Shown here piece by piece: positions 30,602 to 40,346 of a stretch of 64,000 nt of DNA. Under the pieces are notes generated by a model. The model was not told where the DNA came from and did not search any database. It was given only the letters and a program-made list of their open reading frames with translations. This DNA is from Stutzerimonas kunmingensis (lineage in GTDB: Bacteria; Pseudomonadota; Gammaproteobacteria; Pseudomonadales; Pseudomonadaceae). The stretch's first letter is position 1; each line of letters starts with the position of its first letter. The stretch lies in assembly GCF_900114065.1 (NCBI RefSeq), contig NZ_FORS01000003.1:558001-622000 (forward strand), in the 5' to 3' direction. The translations under genes and the position numbers were made by a program.

Positions 30602-31396
30602 TCAGACCAGGTCCAGTGGCAGGCGCCGCGGGACGAATTGCCCGTGGCCGGGCGCCTCGGCATCGCGCAGGGTGCGCCAGGTGTAGTCGAGCGCCGAACG
30701 GACGGCACTGGTCAGCTCCTCGCCCAGCGCCAGACGGCCGGCCAGGGCGCTGGCCAGTGTGCAGCCGGAACCGTGATAGCTGCCGGGCAGGCGCGCGCAG
30801 GTGAAATCGTGGCGGCTACCATCGCGGCAGTAAAGACGGTTATGCACTTCGCTTTCATCGCCGTGGCCGCCGGTGATCAGCAGGTGGCGGATGTGCGGCA
30901 GCAGGCGTTCGGCACATTCGTCGGCGCTGCCCTCGGGCAGCTCGGCGAGGATGCGGGCTTCCGGCAGGTTCGGTGTGGCGATGGTCGACACCGGGAACAA
31001 CCGTTCGCGCATGGCGAAGCCGACATCATCCTTGCCCAGCGCGCCGCCGCCACCGGCGCGTAGCACCGGATCGCAGACCAGCGGCACGCCGGGCAGCCTG
31101 GCCATGATCTCGAGAACGGTCTCGACCATTTCCACCGAGCCGAGCATCCCGAGCTTGACTGCCGCGATCGGCATATCGGCGATCACTGCGTTGGCCTGGG
31201 CGAGCACCCATTCGCGGTCGAGGACGCGGAAGTCGGTGACGTTGACGGTGTCCTGCACGGTCAGTGCGGTGACCGTCGGTGCGGCGTGACAGGCTTGCGC
31301 CAGGAGGGCTTCGATGTCCGCCTGCAGGCCGGCGCCGCCACTGGGATCATGGCCGGACAGACAGAGGACGACGGGTCTTGAAGTAGGGTTTTTCAT
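30602..31396 (-). CDS. thiD: hydroxymethylpyrimidine (phosphate) kinase
   Basis: 264 residues from the ATG at 31396. Phosphorylates HMP and HMP-phosphate for thiamine synthesis. Ribokinase-like fold with [17 protein letters not shown] at the N-terminus and [15 protein letters not shown] near residue 220, which holds the anion hole and catalytic aspartate region. A longer in-frame extension reaches into the divergent kinase promoter and is not supported. Confidence 0.95.
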   Translation of the reverse strand: MKNPTSRPVVLCLSGHDPSGGAGLQADIEALLAQACHAAPTVTALTVQDTVNVTDFRVLDREWVLAQANAVIADMPIAAVKLGMLGSVEMVETVLEIMARLPGVPLVCDPVLRAGGGGALGKDDVGFAMRERLFPVSTIATPNLPEARILAELPEGSADECAERLLPHIRHLLITGGHGDESEVHNRLYCRDGSRHDFTCARLPGSYHGSGCTLASALAGRLALGEELTSAVRSALDYTWRTLRDAEAPGHGQFVPRRLPLDLV

Positions 31397-31620
31397 GGCG
31401 TGCGAGCTTATCACCAAACAGCGCTGGCGGGACGCGGCAGTTGTGCGTCGAACCGCCACCGAGGCGTTCGCCGGACGTCGGGCGATCGATCGCTCAGACA
31501 TTCGCCTTTTCCGGCTGCAACCGTCGCTGTGGTAGATTGCTGGCACTTTGGTTTTCGGACCGGGTGGCGGGGTTCGCGGGGCGTGAATCCGTTTTCGTCG
31601 CCTGGCCTGCACGAGGCATC

Positions 31621-33621
31621 ATGCGGTACGTCTTCCTGCTCATCCTGGCCCTCTTGCCGGCCCTGGCCGCTGCCGTCGAACTGGACGAACACACCCGTCA
31701 CCTGCCACTCGGGCAGCACATGCGGGTGTTCGAGGACCCACTTGGCGACGCGCAAATCGACGAAGTCGCCTCGCCCGCGTTCGAAAGTCACTTCCTGCCT
31801 CACCGGACCGCGGTGTTCAACGCCGGCTATTCGCGCTCCGCGCATTGGGTGCGCGTCGATCTGCATTACCGTCCGCAAACCGTGCAAGGCGCGCGACGCT
31901 GGTTGCTGGAGGTGGCCTATCCGCCGCTCGACAGCCTGCAGCTGTACCTGCCGGACGGCAAAGGCGGTTACCGCCTGGCTCGCGACACCGGCGACACCCG
32001 GCCCTGGGCCAGCCGCGAGATCGGCCAGGGCAACTACCTGTTCGAAGTGCAGCTGCCGACTGATCGGCCCCAGCGCCTGTACCTGCGCGTGCAAAGCGAG
32101 GGTTCGATCCAGGTGCCCCTGAGTCTCTGGTCGCATCACGCCTATCTTGAGGCGCAACCCGGGCGGCTCTATGTGCTGGGCATGATCTACGGCGTACTGC
32201 TGGCGATGCTGGTCTACAACCTGTTCATCTATATCAGCATCCGCGATCCCAGCTATCTCTACTACATCCTCTACATCGCCGCGTTCGGCCTCTACCAGGT
32301 CTCGGTGAACGGCGCCGGCGTGCAGTTCCTCTGGCCGGATCGTCCCTGGTGGGCCAATGCCGCGACGCCGCTGCTGATCGGGGCCACCGGGCTGTTCGGC
32401 TGCCTGTTTACCCGCAGCTTCCTGCGCACCGCCGAGCACAGCCGCTGGGTGGATTGGCTGCTGCGGCTGATCATTGTCTTCTCGGTGCTGGTGATGGCGC
32501 TCGCAATGGCCGCCGATTACGGAGTGGCCCTGCGCCTGGCCACCGCGCTGGCGCTGCTGTTCACCCTGGCGGTGTTTGCCGCCGGCATCCTGGCCTGGCT
32601 GCGTGGCATGCGCGTGGCGCGCTACTTCATCATCGCCTGGAGCGCGCTGCTGGTCGGCGGGCAGATCAACACGCTGATGGTGCTCGGGCACCTGCCGCAC
32701 AACTTCCTGACCATGTACGCCAGCCAGCTTGGCGCCGCGCTGGAAGTAGTGCTGCTGTCGATGGCGCTGGCCGATCGCATCAACGCGCTGAAGGACGAGC
32801 GGGCGAAGATCCTGGAAAACGCCCGCGCCGAGCTGGAACAACTGAACAGCGAGCTGGCCGAGAGCAACCGGCTCAAGGACGAGTTTCTCTCCAATATCAG
32901 CCACGAACTGCGCACGCCGATGATGGGCGTCATGGGCGCCCTGGAGCTGTTGCCCAGCTCGGATACGGCGGAAGAGCTGCAGCAATACCAGCACATCGCC
33001 ACCGGCTCGGCGCGCGACATGATGCGCCTGGTCAACAACATCCTGGTGCTCAGCGAACTGCGCGCCGGCAAGCTGCGCCTGCAGGATCAGCGTTTCAGTC
33101 TGCGGGAAACTGCGGCACGGCTGCAGCAGCAGTTCGACCCGCGGGCGCAGGACAAGGGCCTGGCCTTCGATCTCGAGTTCGACGAGAAACTGCCAGACCG
33201 CGTGTACGGCGATGGCGAGAAGCTGGAACAGAGCATCTGTCATCTGCTCGACAACGCCGTCAAGTTCACTTCCCGCGGAGCCGTCACGCTGCGTTTCGCC
33301 GGCGCGGTGGAGCAGCGCGAGCTGCTGCTGGATATCGAGGTCGTCGACAGCGGCATCGGTTTCAGCGACGCCGATCAGGCCTTCCTCTATCACCAGTTCC
33401 GTCAGGTCGACGGCTCCATGACCCGGCGCTACGGCGGCCTCGGCATCGGCCTGGCTATCAGTCGGGGGCTGATCGAAGTGATGGGTGGACAGCTCGATCA
33501 GCAATCGCGACCGGGGCTGGGTAGCCGCTTCTGCGTGCGCCTGCGCCTGCCGCTGAGCGCCGCGGATGGGCTCGCCGCGGGCCGTGCCAACGGACTTCCG
33601 CCCAGCGCGCCGATTGCCTGA
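31621..33621 (+). CDS. ladS: LadS-like 7TMR-DISM sensor histidine kinase without receiver domain
   Basis: 666 residues. Signal peptide, a periplasmic 7TMR-DISMED2 domain (about residues 25-165), seven membrane helices (about 175-385), a short coiled coil, then HisKA with H428 in FLSNISHELRTP and HATPase_c with N (LLDNAVKFT), G1 (DSGIGF) and G2 (GGLGIGLAIS) boxes. The place beside thiD-thiE-hemL and the architecture match LadS of P. aeruginosa, a calcium-responsive kinase feeding the Gac/Rsm cascade. LadS there is about 795 residues and ends in a receiver domain, which is absent here: the frame stops after the ATPase domain and the next 140 bases hold no receiver-like sequence in any frame. 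Confidence 0.85.
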   Translation: MRYVFLLILALLPALAAAVELDEHTRHLPLGQHMRVFEDPLGDAQIDEVASPAFESHFLPHRTAVFNAGYSRSAHWVRVDLHYRPQTVQGARRWLLEVAYPPLDSLQLYLPDGKGGYRLARDTGDTRPWASREIGQGNYLFEVQLPTDRPQRLYLRVQSEGSIQVPLSLWSHHAYLEAQPGRLYVLGMIYGVLLAMLVYNLFIYISIRDPSYLYYILYIAAFGLYQVSVNGAGVQFLWPDRPWWANAATPLLIGATGLFGCLFTRSFLRTAEHSRWVDWLLRLIIVFSVLVMALAMAADYGVALRLATALALLFTLAVFAAGILAWLRGMRVARYFIIAWSALLVGGQINTLMVLGHLPHNFLTMYASQLGAALEVVLLSMALADRINALKDERAKILENARAELEQLNSELAESNRLKDEFLSNISHELRTPMMGVMGALELLPSSDTAEELQQYQHIATGSARDMMRLVNNILVLSELRAGKLRLQDQRFSLRETAARLQQQFDPRAQDKGLAFDLEFDEKLPDRVYGDGEKLEQSICHLLDNAVKFTSRGAVTLRFAGAVEQRELLLDIEVVDSGIGFSDADQAFLYHQFRQVDGSMTRRYGGLGIGLAISRGLIEVMGGQLDQQSRPGLGSRFCVRLRLPLSAADGLAAGRANGLPPSAPIA

Positions 33622-33765
33622 CGCGCGGACCTTTTGGCCGATACCTCGCTTCAATCCTCGCCGCGCAGCATGTTTCACTGCCGATCCATTGCCGCGCGGC
33701 CGACGCACCGCCCAGGCCGACTACGCTTGCTGGCAGCTGCGCCGGTATCGAAGGAGGACGCTCAG

Positions 33766-35412
33766 ATGAATCTGCAGAGTTGCGCCGAAACCCATGAGGT
33801 CACCAACCAGGTTCCGCCACTCGACGGTGCCAATCTCTATCGCATCGACTTGCCGTTGCAGCAGTGGGTACAGCGTTATCAGGCGGGCTGGGCGCAGGCG
33901 CGGCTGGACGTCTACGGCGCGCTTGCCGGTGGGCCGCTGATGCAGGCCGGCTTTCACGCCAACGAGAACAGGCCGGTGTTCAAGAGTCATGACCGCTACG
34001 GCCATCGCATCGATCTGGTGGAGTTTCATCCCGCTTATCATGAGCTGATGCGCAGCGCCGTCGAGCACGGTATTCCGTCGCTGCCCTGGAGCGACCCGCA
34101 ACCCGGTGCACAGGTGGCGCGTGCCGCCTTGATGTACCTGCACAACCAGGCCGAGGCCGGCAGCAGCTGCCCGCTGACCATGACCTACGCCAGCGTGCCG
34201 GCACTGCGCCTGCAGCCGGATCTCGCCGAGCGCTGGCTGCCGAAGATTCTTGCCCGCGAATACGACCCGCGCAACCTGCCGCTGGAGCAGAAGGCCGGCG
34301 TCACCATCGGTATGGCGATGACCGAGAAACAGGGCGGCACCGACGTGCGCGCCAACAGCACACGCGCGTATCCGGTTGGCGCCGGTGGCCCCGGGCAGAC
34401 CTACGAGCTGGTCGGGCACAAGTGGTTCTGCTCGGCGCCGATGTGCGATGCCTTTCTCACCCTGGCGCAGACCGACAAGGGCCTGTCCTGCTTCCTGCTG
34501 CCGCGCCATCGCCCGGATGGCACGCGCAACCAGTTCTACATCCAGCGCCTGAAGAACAAGCTGGGCAACTGGGCCAACGCCTCCAGCGAAGTCGAGTACC
34601 GCGGCGCGCTGGCCTGGATGGTCGGTGAGGAAGGGCGCGGCGTGCCGACCATCATCGAGATGGTCTCCTCGACCCGTTTCGATTGCATGATCGGCTCCAG
34701 CTCGCTGATGCGTCAGGCCCTGACCCAGGCCATGCACCATTGCGCGCACCGCCAGGTCGGCGGCCGGGTCCTGCTGGAGCAGCCGCTGATGCAGAACGTA
34801 CTGGCCGATCTCGCCCTGGAAAGCGAAGCGGCGCTGGCGCTGACCCTGCGCATGGGCCGCGCCCAGGACAATCGCCATGAAGAGCACGAAGACAAGTTCG
34901 CCCGGCTGGTCACCGCCGTCGGCAAATACTGGATCTGCAAACGCGCGCCGAACATGATCGCCGAGGCCAGCGAATGCCTGGGTGGCGCCGGTTACGTCGA
35001 GGAAACCATCCTGCCGCGGCTGTATCGCGAGGCACCGGTGAATTCCATCTGGGAAGGTTCCGGCAACGTGCAGTGCCTCGACGTCTTGCGCGCGCTATCG
35101 AAGGAGCCGGGCGTGCTCGAAGTACTGTTCGCCGAGCTCGGCGATGGCCACGGCGACGCCCGCCTGAAGGCGCATATCCGGCGGCTGAAGGCGGCCTTCG
35201 GCGATACTGAGGACATCCAGTACCGCGCCCGTCAGCTCACCGAGGACGTTGCCGTCGGCCTGCAGGCCAAACTGCTGCTCGAAGCGGGCAACGCCGCCGT
35301 TTCGGATGCCTTCATCGTCAGTCGCCTGGAAGTGCACGGGCGGGTTTATGGAACGTTGCCGCGCGGGCTCGACATCGACGCGCTGCTGGCGCGCAGTGGG
35401 CCGCAGCTGTGA
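33766..35412 (+). CDS. AidB-like acyl-CoA dehydrogenase
   Basis: 548 residues from the ATG at 33766, which has a strong AAGGAGGA upstream. The length and features such as MTEKQGGTDVRAN, KWFCSAPMCDAF and ECLGGAGYVEE place it in the AidB/isovaleryl-CoA dehydrogenase-like flavoprotein group. AidB in E. coli belongs to the alkylation response; the substrate here is unknown. From memory the neighbour of ladS in P. aeruginosa is of the same type. Confidence 0.88.
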   Translation: MNLQSCAETHEVTNQVPPLDGANLYRIDLPLQQWVQRYQAGWAQARLDVYGALAGGPLMQAGFHANENRPVFKSHDRYGHRIDLVEFHPAYHELMRSAVEHGIPSLPWSDPQPGAQVARAALMYLHNQAEAGSSCPLTMTYASVPALRLQPDLAERWLPKILAREYDPRNLPLEQKAGVTIGMAMTEKQGGTDVRANSTRAYPVGAGGPGQTYELVGHKWFCSAPMCDAFLTLAQTDKGLSCFLLPRHRPDGTRNQFYIQRLKNKLGNWANASSEVEYRGALAWMVGEEGRGVPTIIEMVSSTRFDCMIGSSSLMRQALTQAMHHCAHRQVGGRVLLEQPLMQNVLADLALESEAALALTLRMGRAQDNRHEEHEDKFARLVTAVGKYWICKRAPNMIAEASECLGGAGYVEETILPRLYREAPVNSIWEGSGNVQCLDVLRALSKEPGVLEVLFAELGDGHGDARLKAHIRRLKAAFGDTEDIQYRARQLTEDVAVGLQAKLLLEAGNAAVSDAFIVSRLEVHGRVYGTLPRGLDIDALLARSGPQL

Positions 35413-35434
35413 CTCCGTGGCAGGGTTGCGTCGC

Positions 35435-36277
35435 CTAGCGGCGAGCCTGCCCGCGTAGCAGTTCCTTGAGTTCGGCGATTTCGCCACGCAGGGCGCGGAC
35501 CTCTTCATGCAGGTCGGCCTCGATGTGCTCGCGTGCCGCCTCAATGGTTGCCTGAGTGGCTTCGTGGTCAGCATCGGTAACCGTCTGCATCGCGTTTACG
35601 ATGATGGCGATGAACAGGTTGAGCATGGTGAAAGTGGCAATCAGGATGAACGGGATGAAGAACACCCAGGCGTAGGGGAACACGTCCATCAGCGGGCGCA
35701 CGATGCCCATCGACCAGCTTTCCAGCGTCATCACCTGGAACAGTGTGTAGATCGAACGGCCGAGGTTGCCGAACCACTCGGGGAAGTCGGCGCCGAACAG
35801 CCCGGTGGCGATCACCGCCGACACGTAGAAGACCAGCGCCAGCACCATGGCAATCGAGCCCAGGCCGGGAATGGCCGACAGCAGCGCGCCGACCACACGG
35901 CGCATCGACGGTACCATGGTGACCATGCGCATCACCCGCAGTACGCGCAGGGCACGTAGAACGCTGAACGGGCCGCTGGCGGGCACCAGCGCGATGGCAA
36001 CCACGGTGAAATCGAACAGGCTCCAGGGATCACGGAAAAACGCCGCGCGATGAACGTAGATGCGCGCTGCGATTTCCACCACGAATACGCCGAGGATCAA
36101 CATGTCGAGCACTCTTAGCAGCTCGCCCCAGCTGGCCACCAGTGCCGGCGAGGTCTGCATGCCGAGGATGGCCGCGTTGATCACGATCAGCAGCAGAATG
36201 CTGCGCTGAACGGCTGGCTGCTCGATGACCTGTTGCAGTCGACGACGAGTACTCGTTTCCACGGGTGTTGCCTGCAT
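35435..36277 (-). CDS. bacterial voltage-gated sodium channel (BacNav type)
   Basis: 280 residues with one six-helix channel unit. S4 carries arginines at 108, 111, 114 and 117, every third residue, as in voltage sensors; S2 and S3 carry acidic partners (E69, D89). The pore loop holds TLESWS at 184-189, the selectivity-filter sequence class of NaChBac and NavAb sodium channels, followed by S6 (MLNLFIAIIVNAM). The C-terminus (EVRALRGEIAELKELL) is a coiled coil, which assembles the tetramer in this family. Potassium selectivity (TVGYG) is absent. It converges on the acyl-CoA dehydrogenase gene and appears monocistronic. Confidence 0.9.
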   Translation of the reverse strand: MQATPVETSTRRRLQQVIEQPAVQRSILLLIVINAAILGMQTSPALVASWGELLRVLDMLILGVFVVEIAARIYVHRAAFFRDPWSLFDFTVVAIALVPASGPFSVLRALRVLRVMRMVTMVPSMRRVVGALLSAIPGLGSIAMVLALVFYVSAVIATGLFGADFPEWFGNLGRSIYTLFQVMTLESWSMGIVRPLMDVFPYAWVFFIPFILIATFTMLNLFIAIIVNAMQTVTDADHEATQATIEAAREHIEADLHEEVRALRGEIAELKELLRGQARR

Positions 36278-36799
36278 GATGCCTACCTGTCTGTTTCGAT
36301 CATCGCCCTGCCCGCGACCGTGGGGCTACCGTTGAATACAGTCGGGCGGGCGCGAGTATGGTGGCGAAGACCAGCGCGGGGAAGTGACGGCGGTGCCCGG
36401 TTCGTTACCTGATTTGACAGCGTTCAGGCGGCGCTTTGAGCGCGGCGACAGCCTGGATGGCCCGGTTTACTGCGGGAAGTGCAGTTCGCGAACGCCTCGC
36501 CGCCGGCCGGTTGCGGTTGCGCTGGGCGTCGATACCGGCTATGACCTCTCCTGTGCGGCGGCCTGCTAGTACCTTTGTATAACAGCCAAACGAGCTGGTG
36601 CTCCTAGAATGGGGCGAGCGACTACGTTACGGGGTTGCAAGTGCCGCATGATTTTTTGAGGTTCCGATATTGAGCGGCAAAAGACATGGGCGCTTTGTCT
36701 CCGGACATCAAGTGGCCGTCTCCCTGCCTCGTCAGGCCTGGCGAATTTCTTTGCAGAGCCTTCACGGACGAGCATTCGATGAGTTTCTGAGGTGAGTTC
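36278..36799. other. 522-base intergenic region
   Basis: Lies between the channel gene (reading left) and the CoA-transferase gene (reading right). Short open frames here lack ribosome-binding sites and composition typical of genes. TATAAC (near 36578) and TAGAAT (36605-36610) are -10-like but have no good -35. I see no recognised RNA or repeat. Confidence 0.5.
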
Positions 36800-38311
36800 A
36801 TGGCAACCGATCTAAACAAGTACATCCGCAACGCAGCGTTTCTCGACAAGGTCGTCTCGGCAGAAGAGGCCGCGTCGTGGATTGAGGACGGCATGACGCT
36901 GGGCATGAGCGGCTTCACCCTGTTCGGGGAGCCGAAGGTGTTTCCGAAGGCACTGTCCGAACGCGGCCAGCGCGAGAAATTCAAGGTCAACCTGTTCACC
37001 GGCGCGTCCATGGGCCCGGCAGCCGACCAGTCGATGGCCGAAGCCGGCATCATCAACAAGCGCATTCCGTATCAGGGCAACCCGGTGCAGCGCAAGAAGA
37101 TCAACGCCGGCGAGGTGCTCTACATCGACCAGCACCTGTCCCATACCGCGGAACTGCTGCGTCAAGGCGTGCTGCCACAGGTCGACTACGCCATCATCGA
37201 GGCGGCGGCCATCACCGAGGACGGCCAGATCATCCCGACCGGTTCGGTCGGTAACTCGCCGATCTTCGTGCAGAACGCCAAGCACGTGATCATCGAGCTG
37301 AACACCTCTGCTCCGCGCGAGTACGAAGGCATGCACGACATCTACATTCCCGGCCCGGCCGGCGAGGATTCGCGCAAGGACATCCCGGTCTACAACGTCA
37401 GCAAGCGCATCGGCTCGATCGGTATCCCGGTCGATCCGGCCAAGGTGCGCGGTATCGTGCTGTCCAGCGAGCCGGACATTCCTTCCCCGCTGTTCGAGCC
37501 GAACGCCGAAACCCAGAAGATCGCCGACAACCTGCTGGACTTCCTGCGTGAGGAAGTGAAGCTGGGACGCCTGACCAACAGCCTGGCTCCGCTGCAGTCG
37601 GGTGTGGGCTCGGTGGCCAACGCGGTGCTGGCCGGCATGAAGACTTCCGAGTTCAAGGACCTGACCGTCGCTTCCGAAGTGCTGCAGGACGGCGTTTTCG
37701 ACCTGATCGACGCCGGAGTGGTGAAGTTCGCCGCCGCCACCGCCTTCTCCCTGTCGAAGAAGCGCGTGGACAACCTGGCCTCGGACCTCGCCAAGTACGC
37801 CGGCAAGGTGGTGTTCCGTCCGCAGGAGATCTCCAACCATCCGGAAGTGATCCGCCGGCTGGGGATCATCTCCTTCAACACTGCGCTGGAAGCCGACATC
37901 TACGGCAACGTGAACTCCACGCACGTCAACGGCACCCACATGATGAATGGTATTGGCGGCTCGGGTGACTTCGCCCGCAACGCACGTATCAGCATCTTCG
38001 TGACGACCTCGACGGCGAAGGACGGCAAGATCTCCTCCATCGTACCGTTCGTCACGCATGTGGATCACACCAACCACGACGTCGACGTGATCATCACCGA
38101 GCAGGGCTATGCCGATCTGCGCGGGCTGGCGCCCGTCGAGGCGGCGGCGCGAGTCATCAACAACTGCATGCACCCGGACTACAGGGCCCAGGCGCTCGCC
38201 TACCTCGAAGAGGCGAAACAGCGTGGCGGCCACACCCCGCACGTGCTGGAAAAAGCCTTCTCCTGGCATGCCAACTTCGCCAAGAACGGCACCATGCTGC
38301 TGGACAAGTAA
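36800..38311 (+). CDS. acetyl-CoA hydrolase / succinyl-CoA:acetate CoA-transferase
   Basis: 503 residues. A class I CoA-transferase that probably moves CoA between succinate or other acids and acetate, allowing acetate use or disposal. The family signature with the catalytic glutamate is IITEQGYADLRG near residue 432, and GSVGNSPIF and a GIGGSGDFARNA loop (oxyanion and CoA-binding regions) are visible. GAGG lies upstream of the ATG. It is a single gene ending in a strong terminator. Confidence 0.92.
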   Translation: MATDLNKYIRNAAFLDKVVSAEEAASWIEDGMTLGMSGFTLFGEPKVFPKALSERGQREKFKVNLFTGASMGPAADQSMAEAGIINKRIPYQGNPVQRKKINAGEVLYIDQHLSHTAELLRQGVLPQVDYAIIEAAAITEDGQIIPTGSVGNSPIFVQNAKHVIIELNTSAPREYEGMHDIYIPGPAGEDSRKDIPVYNVSKRIGSIGIPVDPAKVRGIVLSSEPDIPSPLFEPNAETQKIADNLLDFLREEVKLGRLTNSLAPLQSGVGSVANAVLAGMKTSEFKDLTVASEVLQDGVFDLIDAGVVKFAAATAFSLSKKRVDNLASDLAKYAGKVVFRPQEISNHPEVIRRLGIISFNTALEADIYGNVNSTHVNGTHMMNGIGGSGDFARNARISIFVTTSTAKDGKISSIVPFVTHVDHTNHDVDVIITEQGYADLRGLAPVEAAARVINNCMHPDYRAQALAYLEEAKQRGGHTPHVLEKAFSWHANFAKNGTMLLDK

Positions 38312-38373
38312 TCGGTAGGAGCCTGTGCGGCTGATGCAGCAATGCATCGGCGGCGGGCTCGAAGCGGTACCCG

Positions 38374-38408
38374 AATCCGACGCCAGGCTCTGGCGTCGGA
38401 TTTTTTTT
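38374..38408 (+). terminator. rho-independent terminator after the CoA-transferase gene
   Basis: A perfect 13-bp stem (38374-38386 with 38390-38402), a three-base loop and a run of eight Ts. Confidence 0.95.
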
Positions 38409-38532
38409 CGCCGATGACGGCGCACATTTCCAGCGCGCCGGCGTCTCGGATGCGGCTCCAACCGCTCGGCTGCGTATACATCCGTCACCAAATGCAGCCA
38501 AGATAGGCCCGTGTGTTAAGCCAGGATGAGCC

Positions 38533-40008
38533 ATGACTTCCAACGAATCCAGAACCTTCACCGTCGCCACCTGCGCTGAGGAGGCGGTCGACAAGCTGGC
38601 CGAGCTGCACGCGCAGGCCACAGCGGCCCTAAACCAGGCGCTCAAACGCTACGTAACCAGCCGCACCGAGCCCAGCGCCGCGGAGCGCAACCTGTTCCGC
38701 TACCCGCAGCTGCGCCTGACCTACGAGTGCCACGGCGAAGTGCCGGCCTCGACCCGTGCCTACGCCAAGGTCCAGGCGCCCGGCGTGTACAGCGTCACCG
38801 TGACCCATCCGGCGGCGTTCCGCGCCTATCTGCTCGATCAGCTGAAACCGCTGATCCAGGACTTCAACGTCACCGTTGAGGTCGGCATGAGCGACCGCAA
38901 CATCCCTTATCCGTACGTCATCGAGCAGGGCGACGAGCTGGCCGGCACCGGCGTGACCGCCGCTGAGCTGGCGCGGGTATTCCCCAGCACCGACCTGTCC
39001 GCCGCTACCGACGATATCGCCGACGGGCTCTACGACTGGGAGCACGCCGATCCCTATCCGCTGGCACTGTTCGATGGCGCGCGGGTGGATTTCTCGCTGC
39101 GCCGGCTGGTGCACTACACCGGCAGCGATTGGCGCCACGTACAGCCGTGGATCCTGCTGACCAACTACCACCGCTACGTCGACCAGTTCATCCGCCACGG
39201 CCTCGACATGCTGCGCGACGACACCCGCTTCACGCGCATGGTCTTGCCGGGCAACGTGATCATCGAGCGCGGCATGGAGGAGGGCGAGGCGCAGGCGATC
39301 ATCGGTGGCGTGATGTGGCACCGCTACCAGATGCCGGCCTATCACCTGATCGCCGAGGACGGCCACGGCATCACCCTGGTCAACATCGGCGTCGGCCCGT
39401 CCAATGCGAAGAACATCACCGACCACCTCGCCGTGCTGCGCCCGCACTGCTGGCTGATGATCGGTCACTGCGGCGGGCTGCGGCAGTCGCAATCCATCGG
39501 CGACTATGTGCTGGCCCACGCCTACATGCGCCGCGATGGCATCCTCGATCGGGTGTTGCCGCCGCACATCCCGCTGCCGGCACTGGCCGAGGTGCAGCAG
39601 GCGCTGCAGGATGCCGCCGCGACGGTCACCGGTGAACAGGGCGAAGCGCTGAAGAAGCGTTTGCGTACCGGCACCGTGCTGACCTATGACGACCGCAACT
39701 GGGAGCTGCGCTGGGCGCAGGAACGGCCGCTGATCAACCTGTCACGTGCCGTGGCGGTAGACATGGAAAGCGGCACCATCGCCGCCCAGGGCTACCGCCT
39801 GCGGGTGCCGTACGGCACCTTGCTCTGCGTATCGGACAAGCCGCTGCACAGCGAGATCAAGCTGCCGGGCTCGGCCAATGCGTTCTACGAGCGGGCCGTG
39901 ACCCAGCACCTGAAAATCGGCATCACCGCACTGGAACTGCTGCGCAGCCAGCTCAACTCGCTGCATTCGCGCAAGCTACGCAGCTTTGACGAGCCGCCGT
40001 TCCGCTGA
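38533..40008 (+). CDS. amn: AMP nucleosidase
   Basis: 491 residues. Splits AMP into adenine and ribose 5-phosphate and so controls adenylate levels. An N-terminal AMN domain (about residues 20-170) is followed by a nucleoside-phosphorylase-like domain with GPSNAKNITDHLAVLRP, IGHCGGLR and the VDMESGTIAAQGYR segment. Length and layout match the E. coli enzyme. From memory, amn is also close to ladS in P. aeruginosa. Confidence 0.95.
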   Translation: MTSNESRTFTVATCAEEAVDKLAELHAQATAALNQALKRYVTSRTEPSAAERNLFRYPQLRLTYECHGEVPASTRAYAKVQAPGVYSVTVTHPAAFRAYLLDQLKPLIQDFNVTVEVGMSDRNIPYPYVIEQGDELAGTGVTAAELARVFPSTDLSAATDDIADGLYDWEHADPYPLALFDGARVDFSLRRLVHYTGSDWRHVQPWILLTNYHRYVDQFIRHGLDMLRDDTRFTRMVLPGNVIIERGMEEGEAQAIIGGVMWHRYQMPAYHLIAEDGHGITLVNIGVGPSNAKNITDHLAVLRPHCWLMIGHCGGLRQSQSIGDYVLAHAYMRRDGILDRVLPPHIPLPALAEVQQALQDAAATVTGEQGEALKKRLRTGTVLTYDDRNWELRWAQERPLINLSRAVAVDMESGTIAAQGYRLRVPYGTLLCVSDKPLHSEIKLPGSANAFYERAVTQHLKIGITALELLRSQLNSLHSRKLRSFDEPPFR

Positions 40009-40089
40009 ATCAGCATGGGCTGCCGGCGCTTTCGTGGGAATGGACGATACTCATAGCGTTCATTCCCGCGTCAGCACCGGAGGTTCAAC

Positions 40090-40332
40090 ATGGAACAGTC
40101 GATCCACGCCTTCCATAACCTGTTCGAGCAATTGGGCCTGCCCAACGATGATGTCTCGATCAGGCGCTTTATCGAAACCCACTCACCCCTGGCCGAAGAC
40201 GTCTATCTGGCCGATGCGTCGTTCTGGACGCCGGCCCAGGCGGCTTTCCTGCGCGAGGAAATCCTCGAGGATGCCGACTGGGCCGAAGTGGTCGATCGCC
40301 TCAATGTGGCGCTGCGACGGCGCTACCACTAG
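40090..40332 (+). CDS. DUF2789 family protein
   Basis: 80 residues, acidic and helical, beginning MEQSIHAFHNLFEQLGLP and containing SFWTPAQAAFLREEI, typical of DUF2789. Function unknown. AGGTTC lies upstream of the ATG. It converges on ureJ with 14 bases between; a GCCTGGTT/AACCAGGC pair (40338-40367) spans the junction. Confidence 0.85.
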   Translation: MEQSIHAFHNLFEQLGLPNDDVSIRRFIETHSPLAEDVYLADASFWTPAQAAFLREEILEDADWAEVVDRLNVALRRRYH

Positions 40333-40346
40333 GCATGGCCTGGTTC

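Noticed and set aside
31397-31620. Possible TPP riboswitch upstream of thiD
   Set aside because: I looked for the conserved CTGAGA and ACC-type core elements on the minus strand and did not find them.
31411-33708. 765-codon minus-strand frame opposite the LadS-like kinase
   Set aside because: Opposite a gene with all kinase motifs; glutamine- and histidine-rich text without known domains.
36384-36569. 61-codon frame in the gap before the CoA-transferase gene
   Set aside because: No ribosome-binding site, arginine-rich, and no similarity I recognise.
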